From Bacillus sp. (in: firmicutes) (GTDB taxonomy: Bacteria > Bacillota > Bacilli > Bacillales > Salisediminibacteriaceae), in the NCBI GenBank assembly GCA_021208645.1, contig JAJOJL010000127.1:1-32227 (forward strand): 32,227 nucleotides of DNA, read 5' to 3'. Under the pieces are notes generated by a model. That model was given only the letters and a program-made list of their open reading frames with translations, did no database searches and was not told the origin of the DNA. Shown here one piece after another: positions 17,963 to 25,089 of the stretch. Every line of letters starts with the position of its first letter. Position 1 is the stretch's first letter. A program made the position numbers and the translations under genes.

Positions 17963-18919
17963 TTGGGTACATTTGTAATGATTATATCGGTGGTATTAAC
18001 ACTTTTAGTATTAATTTCTTTCCTGATTTCTCTCTTTAATAGAAAACAGATTAGTAAAATGGGTGGTATGATGACATCTATGTGTATTGGTATGGGAGTA
18101 GGTTTAACAGTTGGAGTACTGGTTGGTATTTTATTTCAAGGAGATTTGTTTACATCAACTATTATATCAATGGGGCTAGGTATGTTAACGGGACTTATAG
18201 TTGGTCTTCCTTTAAGTACTTTCGCCATTTTGGATGGTATTTTTGCTGGATTAATGGGTGGTATGATGGGTGCAATGCTTGGAGAAATGATTCCATTGTC
18301 AGAAGGAATTCAACTAGTTCAAATATTGTTAGCGATTACTCTTTGTACCACTGTTATTATTTTCACTAACTTACTTAAAGCTAGTAGTAATGAAAAAATA
18401 AATAATTGGAAGTGGTTTACACGTCCAGTATTAACTTTCATTGTTTTACTTTTGTTTTTCATTATTATTGACAAAATTGATATTACTTCTAGCAAAATCC
18501 AACCAAATGCACAACACAATCATGGGGAGCACTCCGAATCTGAAGAAAGCGAGAAATCAGAGAAGGTGGAAAACGTAATTGATATAGTTGCACCAGGAAA
18601 TACTTACGAACCAAATCAAATAACTATTAGTAAATTAGAGCCAGTAACAATTCGGTTCTCTAACACAGACACTGTGGAACACGATTTAGAAATTAGACAT
18701 ATCCCTATTAAAATTAGTGATTCTTCCCATCACGCAGACCATGAGCATAATTCTGAACAACATAAATCTAGTACAAACACGACCATTCATTTACATGCAA
18801 CTCCTAATAATACAGCTTCTCTAACTTTTCAACCTTTAGAAAAGGGGATTTACGAATTTTACTGTACAATCCCAGGACACAAGGAAAATGGTATGGTAGG
18901 ATCATTAATTGTGCATTAA
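17963..18919 (+). CDS. Membrane protein with Gly/Met-rich helices and a C-terminal cupredoxin domain
   Basis: A 318-aa protein starting at TTG 17963 with ribosome site GAGGAGG. Residues 1-170 hold about five helices, several of them Gly/Met-rich (MGGMMTSMCIGMGVG at 33-47, GLMGGMMGAMLGEM at 96-109). A linker rich in His and Glu follows (184-200). Residues of about 205-318 form a cupredoxin with a full type-1 copper site: H240, C301, H306 and M311, in the classic C-x4-H-x4-M spacing (YCTIPGHKENGM). A further His-rich insert lies at 256-267. The domain should face outside, binding or transferring copper or electrons. It stands alone between a promoter and a terminator. Function is inferred; the copper site is plain in the sequence. 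Confidence 0.85.
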   Translation: MGTFVMIISVVLTLLVLISFLISLFNRKQISKMGGMMTSMCIGMGVGLTVGVLVGILFQGDLFTSTIISMGLGMLTGLIVGLPLSTFAILDGIFAGLMGGMMGAMLGEMIPLSEGIQLVQILLAITLCTTVIIFTNLLKASSNEKINNWKWFTRPVLTFIVLLLFFIIIDKIDITSSKIQPNAQHNHGEHSESEESEKSEKVENVIDIVAPGNTYEPNQITISKLEPVTIRFSNTDTVEHDLEIRHIPIKISDSSHHADHEHNSEQHKSSTNTTIHLHATPNNTASLTFQPLEKGIYEFYCTIPGHKENGMVGSLIVH

Positions 18920-18944
18920 CTATGGTACCTACTATTTAAACAAT

Positions 18945-18976
18945 ACCCCCGAATTAAAGTTTTGAATTTCGGGGGT
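18945..18976 (+). terminator. Terminator after the cupredoxin gene
   Basis: CCCCCGAA (18946-18953) pairs with TTCGGGGG (18968-18975), extended by a bulged AATT helix. The following bases (TTAAGG) hold only a short U run, so strength is uncertain. Confidence 0.55.
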
Positions 18977-18981
18977 TAAGG

Positions 18982-19120
18982 TTACTTTGAGACTACATCA
19001 TATCCTTCCTCAATAGCTTCCGTAATTTGACATAAAGATGTCTGTTCAGAATCGAATTCAACTTCTACCTGATTTTCTTTCAGAACCTCATTTATACCAA
19101 TTAATTTACCTTTCGTTTGT
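18982..19120 (-). pseudogene. Truncated HMA (copper-chaperone) domain remnant
   Basis: In a minus-strand frame stopping at TAA 18982-18984 the translation reads GKLIGINEVLKENQVEVEFD then SEQTSLCQITEAIEEGYDVV and SK. This is the C-terminal two thirds of a CopZ/HMA-type fold (VEVEFD...ITEAIEE.GYDVV). The N-terminal part with the metal-binding CxxC is absent, and no start codon precedes it. Upstream the sequence passes at once into the 3' end of the histidine kinase gene, overlapping it in another frame. It looks like the relic of a deletion that fused the end of a copper-chaperone-like gene to the kinase gene. Too short and divergent for full certainty. Confidence 0.6.
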
Positions 19121-20488
19121 GAAAAAAACGGTTACCGTTGTTCCTTCTCCCTTTTTACTATCTACATATATTTCCCCACGATGGGCATCCACCAATGCCT
19201 TAACAATCGATAAGCCAATTCCTAGACCACCAGTTTTTCGATTTCTTGATTTTTCACCACGGTAAAACCTTTCAAAAATATGATTTAATTCTTCCTCTGT
19301 CATGCCTATTCCATTGTCTTTTATTGAAATGAAGACTCCTCCCCTGTTTTGTTCCACTATTACTTGGATTTCTCCTCCGTTATCTGTGAACTTCAGGGCA
19401 TTATTCAGTAAGTTGGTCATAATTTGAATAAATCGATCTCTGTCAGCTACAAATTGAACACTTTCGTCCACATTAATAGTACAATTTATCACTTTCTTCT
19501 TAAAAACAGGTTGAAATCGATCATACAGGGATTGGATAATCTCCTTTGCATTCAGTTGTTCCAAATTTAAACGAAGTCTTGGATTTTCCGCTGCATGTAA
19601 CTCTTCCATTTCATTAACCAATCGAACAAGCCGCATTAACTCATGATGACATTGACCTAACCTTTCATTCGATGGTTCAAAAACACCATCTTGTATAGAT
19701 TCCAATTGACTTCTTAAAGTCGTAAGTGGGGTCCTTAATTCATGTGCAAGGTCGCTCGTAAACTGCTTACGAAGCCTCTCCCCCTCCTTTAATGATGCTG
19801 CCAACTCATTAATACCCTCTGCTAATTTATCAATCTCTTCTATCTTGGAATCTCCTTTCACCTGAATATCTAACCGATGATTCCGCAAAGCACTCGCTGC
19901 ATTGGCAATCCCCTTTAAGCCCTTTGTCAATCGTTTAGAAAATAGGAAACTGAAAAAGAAAGAAACAATAACCATGATAAAAACCGCACCAATTAAATAT
20001 TTATTAAATTGTGTGAGAAAGTCCGCATCCCCTTGTAAAAATACAGAAGGGAAAAATGCTTTTACTACCCCAACTTGGTCGCCGTTAACAACTAATGGAT
20101 GTTCAATAGAATCAAACATATCAGATTCAATATTCACACTCCCCATTGGGGGCCTACTCATCATATGTTGTCTCATCCCATTATTCATTTGCGTCGTATC
20201 AATAATGAGTTCTCCATTCCTATTAAACACATGAAAAAATAGTTGTTCCTGAAAACCGTAGTGATGTAACATCATCCATACTGGTTCTACACTAATATTT
20301 CCTTCTAATTCATATGTCCTCTCTATTTCCATTACAATTTGCTGTATTTGTCCTTCCCGCTTATTTATTAAATATTCCTGAAAGGTTTCCTGTACACCGA
20401 AATAAATAGCAATACCGACTAAGAGAATTCCTCCTAGAGATAAGGCCAAAAAAAACGTAAGTAGTTTACTATAAAGTGTACGAAACAT
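19106..20488 (-). CDS. Sensor histidine kinase with Met/His-rich extracellular domain
   Basis: A 460-aa membrane kinase. I place the start at MFRTLYSK (20488), with ribosome site GGAGGG; an in-frame start 11 codons upstream has none. TM1 is at about 10-29 and TM2 at about 165-184, with an extracellular domain of about 130 residues between them that carries a Met/His-rich stretch (MNNGMRQHMMSRPPMG). HAMP, HisKA (H249 in DLAHELRTPL), the N box (NNALKF) and the G boxes (DNGIGM, GGLGIGLSI) follow. It phosphorylates the response regulator encoded upstream, whose gene overlaps this one by 20 bp. Methionine-rich sensor regions suggest a metal ligand such as copper, but that is inference. Confidence 0.88.
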   Translation of the reverse strand: MFRTLYSKLLTFFLALSLGGILLVGIAIYFGVQETFQEYLINKREGQIQQIVMEIERTYELEGNISVEPVWMMLHHYGFQEQLFFHVFNRNGELIIDTTQMNNGMRQHMMSRPPMGSVNIESDMFDSIEHPLVVNGDQVGVVKAFFPSVFLQGDADFLTQFNKYLIGAVFIMVIVSFFFSFLFSKRLTKGLKGIANAASALRNHRLDIQVKGDSKIEEIDKLAEGINELAASLKEGERLRKQFTSDLAHELRTPLTTLRSQLESIQDGVFEPSNERLGQCHHELMRLVRLVNEMEELHAAENPRLRLNLEQLNAKEIIQSLYDRFQPVFKKKVINCTINVDESVQFVADRDRFIQIMTNLLNNALKFTDNGGEIQVIVEQNRGGVFISIKDNGIGMTEEELNHIFERFYRGEKSRNRKTGGLGIGLSIVKALVDAHRGEIYVDSKKGEGTTVTVFFTNER

Positions 20489-21179
20489 CCCGCTTCCCTC
20501 CAAACTTATACCCCATTCCAAACACTGTTAAAATATATTTGGGTTGTTTCGTATTCACTTCTATCTTTTTCCTTAGATTTTTTATGTGCACATCAATACT
20601 TCTTTCATACCCTTCATAAAAACTATCTTCTTGAATTTTTTCTAGTAAATCTCCTCTACTAAAAACACGACCAGGATGTTTACCCATAGCCGTAATAATA
20701 TTGAATTCAATGGGAGTCAAAGAAATAGGTTCATTCATTAATAGAACCTCTTTTTTAATGAAGTCAATAATTAGTTCTTTATCATTAAACGAGAAAACCT
20801 CCATTTTATTTAATGTTCTCGTCCTCCGTAAAATGGCTTCCATCCGAACAATAACCTCTCGCGGGCTAAAGGGTTTCGTGACGTAATCATCTGCTCCGAT
20901 AACAATCCCACCGATTCTATCTTCTTCCGATGATTTTGCACTTAACATCATAATTGGAACATCCGAAGTTAAACGAATTTGTTTACAAATTTCTTCACCA
21001 GGCATATCTGGCAGCATTAAATCTAATATAACAAAATCAGGATTCCATTCCTTGATTCGCGTTAATCCTTCTTTTCCATTTTGGGCTGACTCTACTTCAT
21101 ACCCAGACTTCTCAAGGTAAGCTTTGAGTACCTCTATAATCATCGGTTCATCTTCGACTATAAATACAGTAATGGCCAT
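20469..21179 (-). CDS. OmpR/PhoB-family response regulator
   Basis: A 236-aa regulator. The start is at MAITVFIVEDEP (21179), after ribosome site GGAGTGG; a start 15 codons upstream is possible but would remove the spacing. The receiver domain (1 to about 118) has the acidic pair ED, the phosphoacceptor Asp in FVILDLMLPDMPG and the Lys in DYVTKPF. The winged-helix output domain follows (SLTPIEFNIITAMGKHPGRV, SIDVHIKNLRKKIE, FGMGYKF). It forms an operon with the histidine kinase, overlapping its gene by 20 bp. Upstream a set of 11-bp direct repeats (21255-21298) is a likely binding site. Confidence 0.9.
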   Translation of the reverse strand: MAITVFIVEDEPMIIEVLKAYLEKSGYEVESAQNGKEGLTRIKEWNPDFVILDLMLPDMPGEEICKQIRLTSDVPIMMLSAKSSEEDRIGGIVIGADDYVTKPFSPREVIVRMEAILRRTRTLNKMEVFSFNDKELIIDFIKKEVLLMNEPISLTPIEFNIITAMGKHPGRVFSRGDLLEKIQEDSFYEGYERSIDVHIKNLRKKIEVNTKQPKYILTVFGMGYKFGGKRDVSYTL

Positions 21180-21208
21180 TTCCACCACTCCAGTTGTTAT
21201 TTTTAAAC

Positions 21209-21298
21209 AGTATAGCATAAGCAAACTTTCTCAAAACTTATTCTAGAAAAAACACATAACTTCTTCATAACTTCTTCATTAGTTCATCATAACTGCTG
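21209..21298. promoter_or_regulatory. Divergent promoter region with four 11-bp direct repeats
   Basis: CATAACTTCTT occurs twice in tandem (21255-21265, 21266-21276), followed by the degenerate copies CATTAGTTCAT (21277-21287) and CATAACTGCTG (21288-21298). OmpR/PhoP-type regulators bind direct repeats with about this 11-bp period, and the repeats lie between the response-regulator gene and a divergent small secreted-protein gene. TATACT on the minus strand (21209-21214) is a likely -10 for the regulator gene; TAAGAT (21301-21306) may be the -10 for the other, with the repeats where a -35 would be. Confidence 0.65.
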
Positions 21299-21337
21299 GT
21301 TAAGATGAAGTTAGAAAAAGAAAAGGAGGTGAAACAG

Positions 21338-21559
21338 ATGAAAAAATTTATTTTCGGTATTGCTGCTTTAGGGTTAGTTTTTGGGATTGGCACTACTGTC
21401 GTTGCTAATTCTACAGAAGATGGTTTCCCAAGCTTTAAGGAAATGCTCCCGTTTATGCAACAAATGCATCCAGACTGGTCAGATGAAGAGTTAGAAGCGA
21501 TGTACCGATCTTGCCATGGTGATGGTGAGAATAACCGCAGGGGAATGATGAGTCAATAA
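21338..21559 (+). CDS. Small secreted protein next to the two-component system
   Basis: A 73-aa protein. The start at 21338 has an ideal ribosome site (AAAGGAGGTGAAACAG); an in-frame ATG at 21305 has none. Residues 1-23 are a signal peptide (MKKFIFGIAALGLVFGIGTT). The mature part is acidic and has Met, His and one Cys (LPFMQQMHPDWSDEELEAM, SCHGDG, GMMSQ), residues able to bind soft metals. I do not recognise a named family. Its divergent position to the response-regulator gene, with the tandem repeats between, suggests it is a target of that system and might act with the kinase. Role unknown. Confidence 0.75.
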   Translation: MKKFIFGIAALGLVFGIGTTVVANSTEDGFPSFKEMLPFMQQMHPDWSDEELEAMYRSCHGDGENNRRGMMSQ

Positions 21560-21582
21560 CAGAGTCAAGGCTGCCTTAAATA

Positions 21583-21602
21583 GGGGACTTCTCCCCTTTT
21601 TT
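21583..21602 (+). terminator. Terminator after the small secreted-protein gene
   Basis: GGGGA (21583-21587) pairs with TCCCC (21592-21596), followed by six T. An outer helix (AAGG..GCCT with AGGC..CCTT) surrounds it, so it may also serve the convergent gene. Confidence 0.75.
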
Positions 21603-21622
21603 GAGGCAACCTTGCCATCTGG

Positions 21623-22543
21623 TCACGTATTGTTATTCAAAGGAGTTTCTTGATACACTACATAATATTGTGAGTCTGCTTGTCCAAACGACATAGGAGC
21701 TTCTTTAATAGAACGACTGTCAAAATACGCGACTGTTCCTAGAAGAAGTACGATTGGCATGATAAACATTGTCACTACACTGAATACAAAAGCAATTTGA
21801 AGGATTCCCCTCTTTTCTTTGCCATTTTTCTTTTGAAGGACCGTCTTAACGAAAGCAGCGGCCTGAAGTAACACAACGATAACTGCCATTCCAAGAAAAA
21901 CATATAAGAACCAAATGGACGGATACTCTCTCCAATTCGGTGGTGAAAATTGAAAGAAATAAAACAGATAAAGAACGCCTCGTAGCATTACTATATAGAA
22001 AATGACATTAATTAGGGATAAATGCAACCATTTCCAAGAAGATACTCCAAGGACCTTCACCGCCTTATCAAAGGAAGTAACAGCTAATAAAATGATCATC
22101 GGAGCTATAACAAGTCCCATCATGTTCATGATACCAACTTCTGGTCTAAATAAAATATAACCGCCTACTTCTTCGATATATTCAAAACCAAATAACCTAG
22201 CCACGTCCCAGCGAGCCCAACGATCCCATATGGCATAGCCATGTCCAAAGGAAAGGATCGCGAACCAGATCCCAAATTCTCTCCTCCATGACAGATATTT
22301 TTTTATGGGATGCCAGAGCATTGCAGCCGGAGAAAGAATGAGTGTTAGAAATAAGAGTACGAACGCAGCATGTGCCCACGCTCGCCAAAATGGATGGTCC
22401 ATTCCCCAATCTGGCCATAAAGAAGGTATTACCCCCCATGTGTAATAAGACTGATAAAACAAATAAACAAGCAGAAAAGAAAATGCAGCTACACTCAGAT
22501 GACGTAATAATATAACCTTTTCACTTTTTATTCCCTGTAACAT
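21623..22543 (-). CDS. Ferric-reductase-like transmembrane protein
   Basis: A 306-aa protein with about eight helices. It resembles the ferric-reductase/YedZ (MsrQ) membrane domain: RREFGIWFAILSFGHGYAIW and WKWLHLSLINVIFYIVMLRG carry the histidines that usually hold heme b between helices. It would move electrons across the membrane; the partner is unknown, and there is no flavin or NAD domain. The length of about 300 aa is typical of the membrane part alone. It is the last gene after the AbrB-like and TlpA-like genes, 82 bp after the latter, so it may act in the same extracytoplasmic redox process. Family call fairly sure, function inferred. Confidence 0.72.
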   Translation of the reverse strand: MLQGIKSEKVILLRHLSVAAFSFLLVYLFYQSYYTWGVIPSLWPDWGMDHPFWRAWAHAAFVLLFLTLILSPAAMLWHPIKKYLSWRREFGIWFAILSFGHGYAIWDRWARWDVARLFGFEYIEEVGGYILFRPEVGIMNMMGLVIAPMIILLAVTSFDKAVKVLGVSSWKWLHLSLINVIFYIVMLRGVLYLFYFFQFSPPNWREYPSIWFLYVFLGMAVIVVLLQAAAFVKTVLQKKNGKEKRGILQIAFVFSVVTMFIMPIVLLLGTVAYFDSRSIKEAPMSFGQADSQYYVVYQETPLNNNT

Positions 22544-22625
22544 AAGCTTCCTCCCATTACTATAAATCTAGTACGATTTGTAGATAATTTATTTTTAGTT
22601 ACATTCATTTCTCTCCATTATATAT

Positions 22626-23162
22626 CTAAGGGGATGGTACTATTTTATCCAATGACTCCAACACTTGCTTTTCTGTTTTTGGCCCTATACTACGCTCTAG
22701 GACTATCCCTTCTTTATCTATTAATAATGTGTAGGGTACGGCTGTGACTCCATAAGCATTTCCAACGATTACCCCTTTATCAACAACAATTGGATAAGGT
22801 ACCTGAAATCTGTCAATAAACCGTTCTATTTGGTCTTCCGATTCGTCTAAATTCACTGCAATTACTTGAACACCTTTTTCTTTAAACTCTGCATAATATT
22901 GCTTTAAGTACATCATTTTATCGCGACAAAACATGCAATAGGTCGCCCAAAAGGTTAAATAAACACCTTGTCCTCTCATATCCTCTAAGTGAACAACATT
23001 CCCCTCCATATCATAGAGCTTGAAATCCGGTGCAATGTCCCCTGCATCGACTAATCCCCTCTCCTCAGAAAAACTCGTAAAAAGAGTGTACCCAATTGCA
23101 AGAAAAATGACCGAAAGGATTGCTGTCCTCATTATGAGTGTTTTTTCATTTTTCCACCTCAA
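22626..23162 (-). CDS. Membrane-anchored TlpA/ResA-like thioredoxin protein
   Basis: A 178-aa protein with one N-terminal membrane anchor (about 11-30) and an extracellular AhpC/TSA-type thioredoxin fold (APDFKLYDMEGNVVHLEDMR, FWATYCMFC). The redox cysteines are C76 and C79 in a CMFC motif, preceded by Tyr instead of the usual Trp. The cis-proline loop is AVPYTLLID. It would reduce disulfides outside the cell, for example in cytochrome c maturation. The start is doubtful: TTG 23162 as listed, or an ATG 15 bp on with ribosome site GAGGTGG that needs one more A in the A6 run to give MKKTLIMRTAIL. It lies 4 bp after the AbrB-like gene, in one operon. Confidence 0.85.
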   Translation of the reverse strand: MRWKNEKTLIMRTAILSVIFLAIGYTLFTSFSEERGLVDAGDIAPDFKLYDMEGNVVHLEDMRGQGVYLTFWATYCMFCRDKMMYLKQYYAEFKEKGVQVIAVNLDESEDQIERFIDRFQVPYPIVVDKGVIVGNAYGVTAVPYTLLIDKEGIVLERSIGPKTEKQVLESLDKIVPSP

Positions 23163-23166
23163 TCTA

Positions 23167-23541
23167 TTAGTTAATCCTTTTCACTAAATTTTCAGGTTCC
23201 TTCCTAAGTATTGCTATTCTATCTTTTAATGTTAACACTTGAAACTTATCCCCTTTATTTAAGTTTAAACTCCTCCTCAACTCTGTAGGTATAGATATTA
23301 AGTTGTTATCCCTAACAATCATTTTATTATCTGTTGTTGTTTCCTGTCCCGTTTTACTAATTAACAATGCTTGTTGATCCATAGATAAGCCTACATTCAC
23401 TTGCTCGCCTGGGATTATGTTAAGCCTTTCCCTAATAACTTTTGGGATGGTAACTGTAAAATATTTCGAAACTTTACATTCTATCTCCAAATCAATAGCA
23501 TCATAAAGTTCGACAGGTTTGCTATAACTTTTTGTAGACAT
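23167..23541 (-). CDS. AbrB-like protein with two tandem SpoVT-AbrB domains
   Basis: A 124-aa protein with two copies of the AbrB/MazE swapped-hairpin DNA-binding motif. The first (about 22-55) reads KVSKYFTVTIPKVIRERLNI with PGEQVNV; the second (about 75-115) reads VRDNNLISIPTELRRSLNLN with KGDKFQV. Most family members have one such domain and dimerise. A tandem arrangement could let one chain form the DNA-binding unit. The ribosome site GAGAGGTG precedes the ATG. It leads the operon with the TlpA-like and ferric-reductase-like genes and may regulate it. The target is unknown. Confidence 0.8.
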   Translation of the reverse strand: MSTKSYSKPVELYDAIDLEIECKVSKYFTVTIPKVIRERLNIIPGEQVNVGLSMDQQALLISKTGQETTTDNKMIVRDNNLISIPTELRRSLNLNKGDKFQVLTLKDRIAILRKEPENLVKRIN

Positions 23542-23857
23542 ATAAATTCACCTCTCAAGCTTATTTGCTGTTTTCTTTTCCTTGTAAAAACTAAAATATG
23601 GTACAAAAAATGTTTTTATCATAAACACATTGCTTATATACTAACTAGATTTAGTGAATTTTTTGTGAAGATTTATTCATAATACCATTTTTTCAACACA
23701 AAATTAGCCATAGTAAATACATGACAGATGCATTACCTTAGGAGATATTTTATCGCCCCACAAAAGACTCTTCCTTCCAACCGTAACTATGGGATAACAA
23801 GTGGTAGTTAATCAACAAAAAATTCAGCTCCGCCACGGAACTGAATTAATTTTGCAG
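23542..23857. terminator. Gene-free stretch with terminator at 23815-23847
   Basis: No gene recognised. At 23821-23847 a hairpin pairs 11 of 12 positions (AATTCAGCTCCG with CGGAACTGAATT, loop CCA). On the minus strand it is followed by six U (23817-23822), a good terminator 10 bp after the stop of the minus-strand frame at 23858-24148. The AbrB-like gene promoter must lie near 23550-23650, but I cannot place it with confidence. Confidence 0.6.
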
Positions 23858-24148
23858 CTAACAAGTAGCTGTTTTTGAAATTTTGTGAAGGCAGTTAATA
23901 TTGGCACCAAATTTAAAGATACCTCCATAATCGCACTTCAAATCTGTGAAAGTTATATATGAAATAGGCTTATTCTTTAATGTTGCTTGGAGTGATGGAC
24001 GAAGGAGTTGGGCTTTTAATTCCCTTTCACGTTTTTTCAGGTAAAAACAGGATCCATTTTCATCTTGCCAAACCAAGAAACATATAGTGACAAAAGCACA
24101 GTCAACTTCCCTTTCACTGCATACAGTAATCTTGATAAGGAGTAACAT
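23858..24148 (-). CDS. Hypothetical protein, uncertain
   Basis: A 96-aa open frame with no family I recognise (YLKKRERELKAQLLRPSLQA, DLKCDYGGIFKFGANINC). It is Cys- and Lys-rich and not membrane-like. In its favour, a strong minus-strand terminator lies just after its stop codon. Against it, the ATG has only a weak, too-close AAGG, and the sequence has an odd composition. It might be the end of a degraded gene. Confidence 0.3.
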   Translation of the reverse strand: MLLLIKITVCSEREVDCAFVTICFLVWQDENGSCFYLKKRERELKAQLLRPSLQATLKNKPISYITFTDLKCDYGGIFKFGANINCLHKISKTATC

Positions 24149-24181
24149 CCTTGATTTTAGTTAATTGGAGGTGTTTGTAAT

Positions 24182-24295
24182 ATGACACACGCACATACTG
24201 GATATGCAGGTGCTTTTGCGTTCATTCTAGTAATCTTCATCTTACTAGTAATCATTGGCGCAGTAGTAGTTGGTGGAACTGGATACGCTTATTAA
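24182..24295 (+). CDS. YjcZ-family small membrane protein
   Basis: A 37-aa protein: MTHAHTGYAGAFAFILVIFI then LLVIIGAVVVGGTGYAY. It is one hydrophobic helix followed by the Gly-Gly-Tyr tail of the YjcZ family of Bacillaceae, many of which are sporulation-associated. The ribosome site GGAGGTG lies 9 bp before the ATG, and a terminator follows. Short, but the pattern and signals are clear. Confidence 0.88.
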   Translation: MTHAHTGYAGAFAFILVIFILLVIIGAVVVGGTGYAY

Positions 24296-24787
24296 TTAAT
24301 CGGTTGACGAATACCCTATAAAGGAAGCAACCCTTTCTTTTATAGGGTTGTTTTTTTGTTTTTGAAATTGAGAGTTATGCCTCTTCGTCCCTTTGATGAG
24401 GATGACCGATAACCCAAGTTCTATTGCCCCCAGTAAAAACATAAATGGTTGTAGCCAACTTTCCAACCCCATCCAATACACCTGAACGACAATCCAAATC
24501 ATCAAGGCCACACCAAGAAAGGTCCCAACCTTCCCCGAATAATTTTTCTTAAGTAAAGAAGTGATTGCTCCCATTACACTTCCTAATCCGTGAACAGTAA
24601 ATAAAATTATGCCTGGAACTAGATAATCATTGAAATGCGATCTTTCAATAAGTTGTACGGTCATTCCTAGTTTTTCACCACTTGGATCAACAATAAATAA
24701 GAGGCCTGCTGAAATTGCAGCAACTGCAATAAATAGCTGTAGTATCCCTAAAGTAATGAAGATTTTTCCCTTTACATGTTCTTTCAT
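24296..24787 (-). CDS. Small membrane protein, four predicted helices
   Basis: A 163-aa protein. The start is at MKEHVKGKIF (24787), after ribosome site GGGGGAGA; the longer frame upstream lacks one. It has four hydrophobic helices (GKIFITLGILQLFIAVAAIS, YLVPGIILFTVHGLGSVMGA, VGTFLGVALMIWIVVQVYWM and FMFLLGAIELGLSVILI). I do not recognise a characterised family. The last 20 residues are encoded by the yjcZ terminator hairpin, so the true C-terminus may differ. Monocistronic as far as can be seen. Confidence 0.65.
   Translation of the reverse strand: MKEHVKGKIFITLGILQLFIAVAAISAGLLFIVDPSGEKLGMTVQLIERSHFNDYLVPGIILFTVHGLGSVMGAITSLLKKNYSGKVGTFLGVALMIWIVVQVYWMGLESWLQPFMFLLGAIELGLSVILIKGTKRHNSQFQKQKNNPIKERVASFIGYSSTD
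24313..24357 (+). terminator. Terminator after yjcZ
   Basis: ACCCTATAAA (24313-24322) pairs with TTTATAGGGT (24339-24348), and seven T follow (24351-24357). It overlaps the 3' end of the convergent minus-strand gene. Confidence 0.8.
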
Positions 24788-24996
24788 GGTCTCCCCCATC
24801 TTTTTCGTAACGTTTGTTTCAGATTTTATTACAGTTATTTTAATTTTGAAAAAACAAGGTGCAGAATAGTTCAACAAGGATACTTATGGATACTCATCCA
24901 CTCATGGAATCCTTTTTAATGATATCATCTAGGCTAAAACAAAATGTGACTTCCCATACATATTTTTATAATACAAAAAAGGTGTCTGATATGAGG

Positions 24997-25075
24997 TCCC
25001 TGCTTTCATAAGAACTATAAAAAATGAAACCATATTTTCCTTCCATACGTAAAAAATAGTTCAGGGATTTTTTTT
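24997..25075 (+). promoter_or_regulatory. Possible attenuator-like stem and U-run in the leader of the next gene
   Basis: TCCCTG (24997-25002) and GAACTAT (25012-25018) pair with ATAGTTC and CAGGGA at 25056-25067, with a bulge. Eight T follow (25068-25075), directly before the ribosome site GAGGGGG (25076-25082) and the ATG at 25090. A terminator-like structure right before a ribosome site suggests attenuation, though the loop is long and the stem split. Confidence 0.35.
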
Positions 25076-25089
25076 GAGGGGGAATTAAA

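Noticed and set aside
21255..21298. The 11-bp tandem repeats read as a CRISPR-like array
   Set aside because: The units are directly adjacent, without spacers, and sit in a promoter region; a regulator site fits better.
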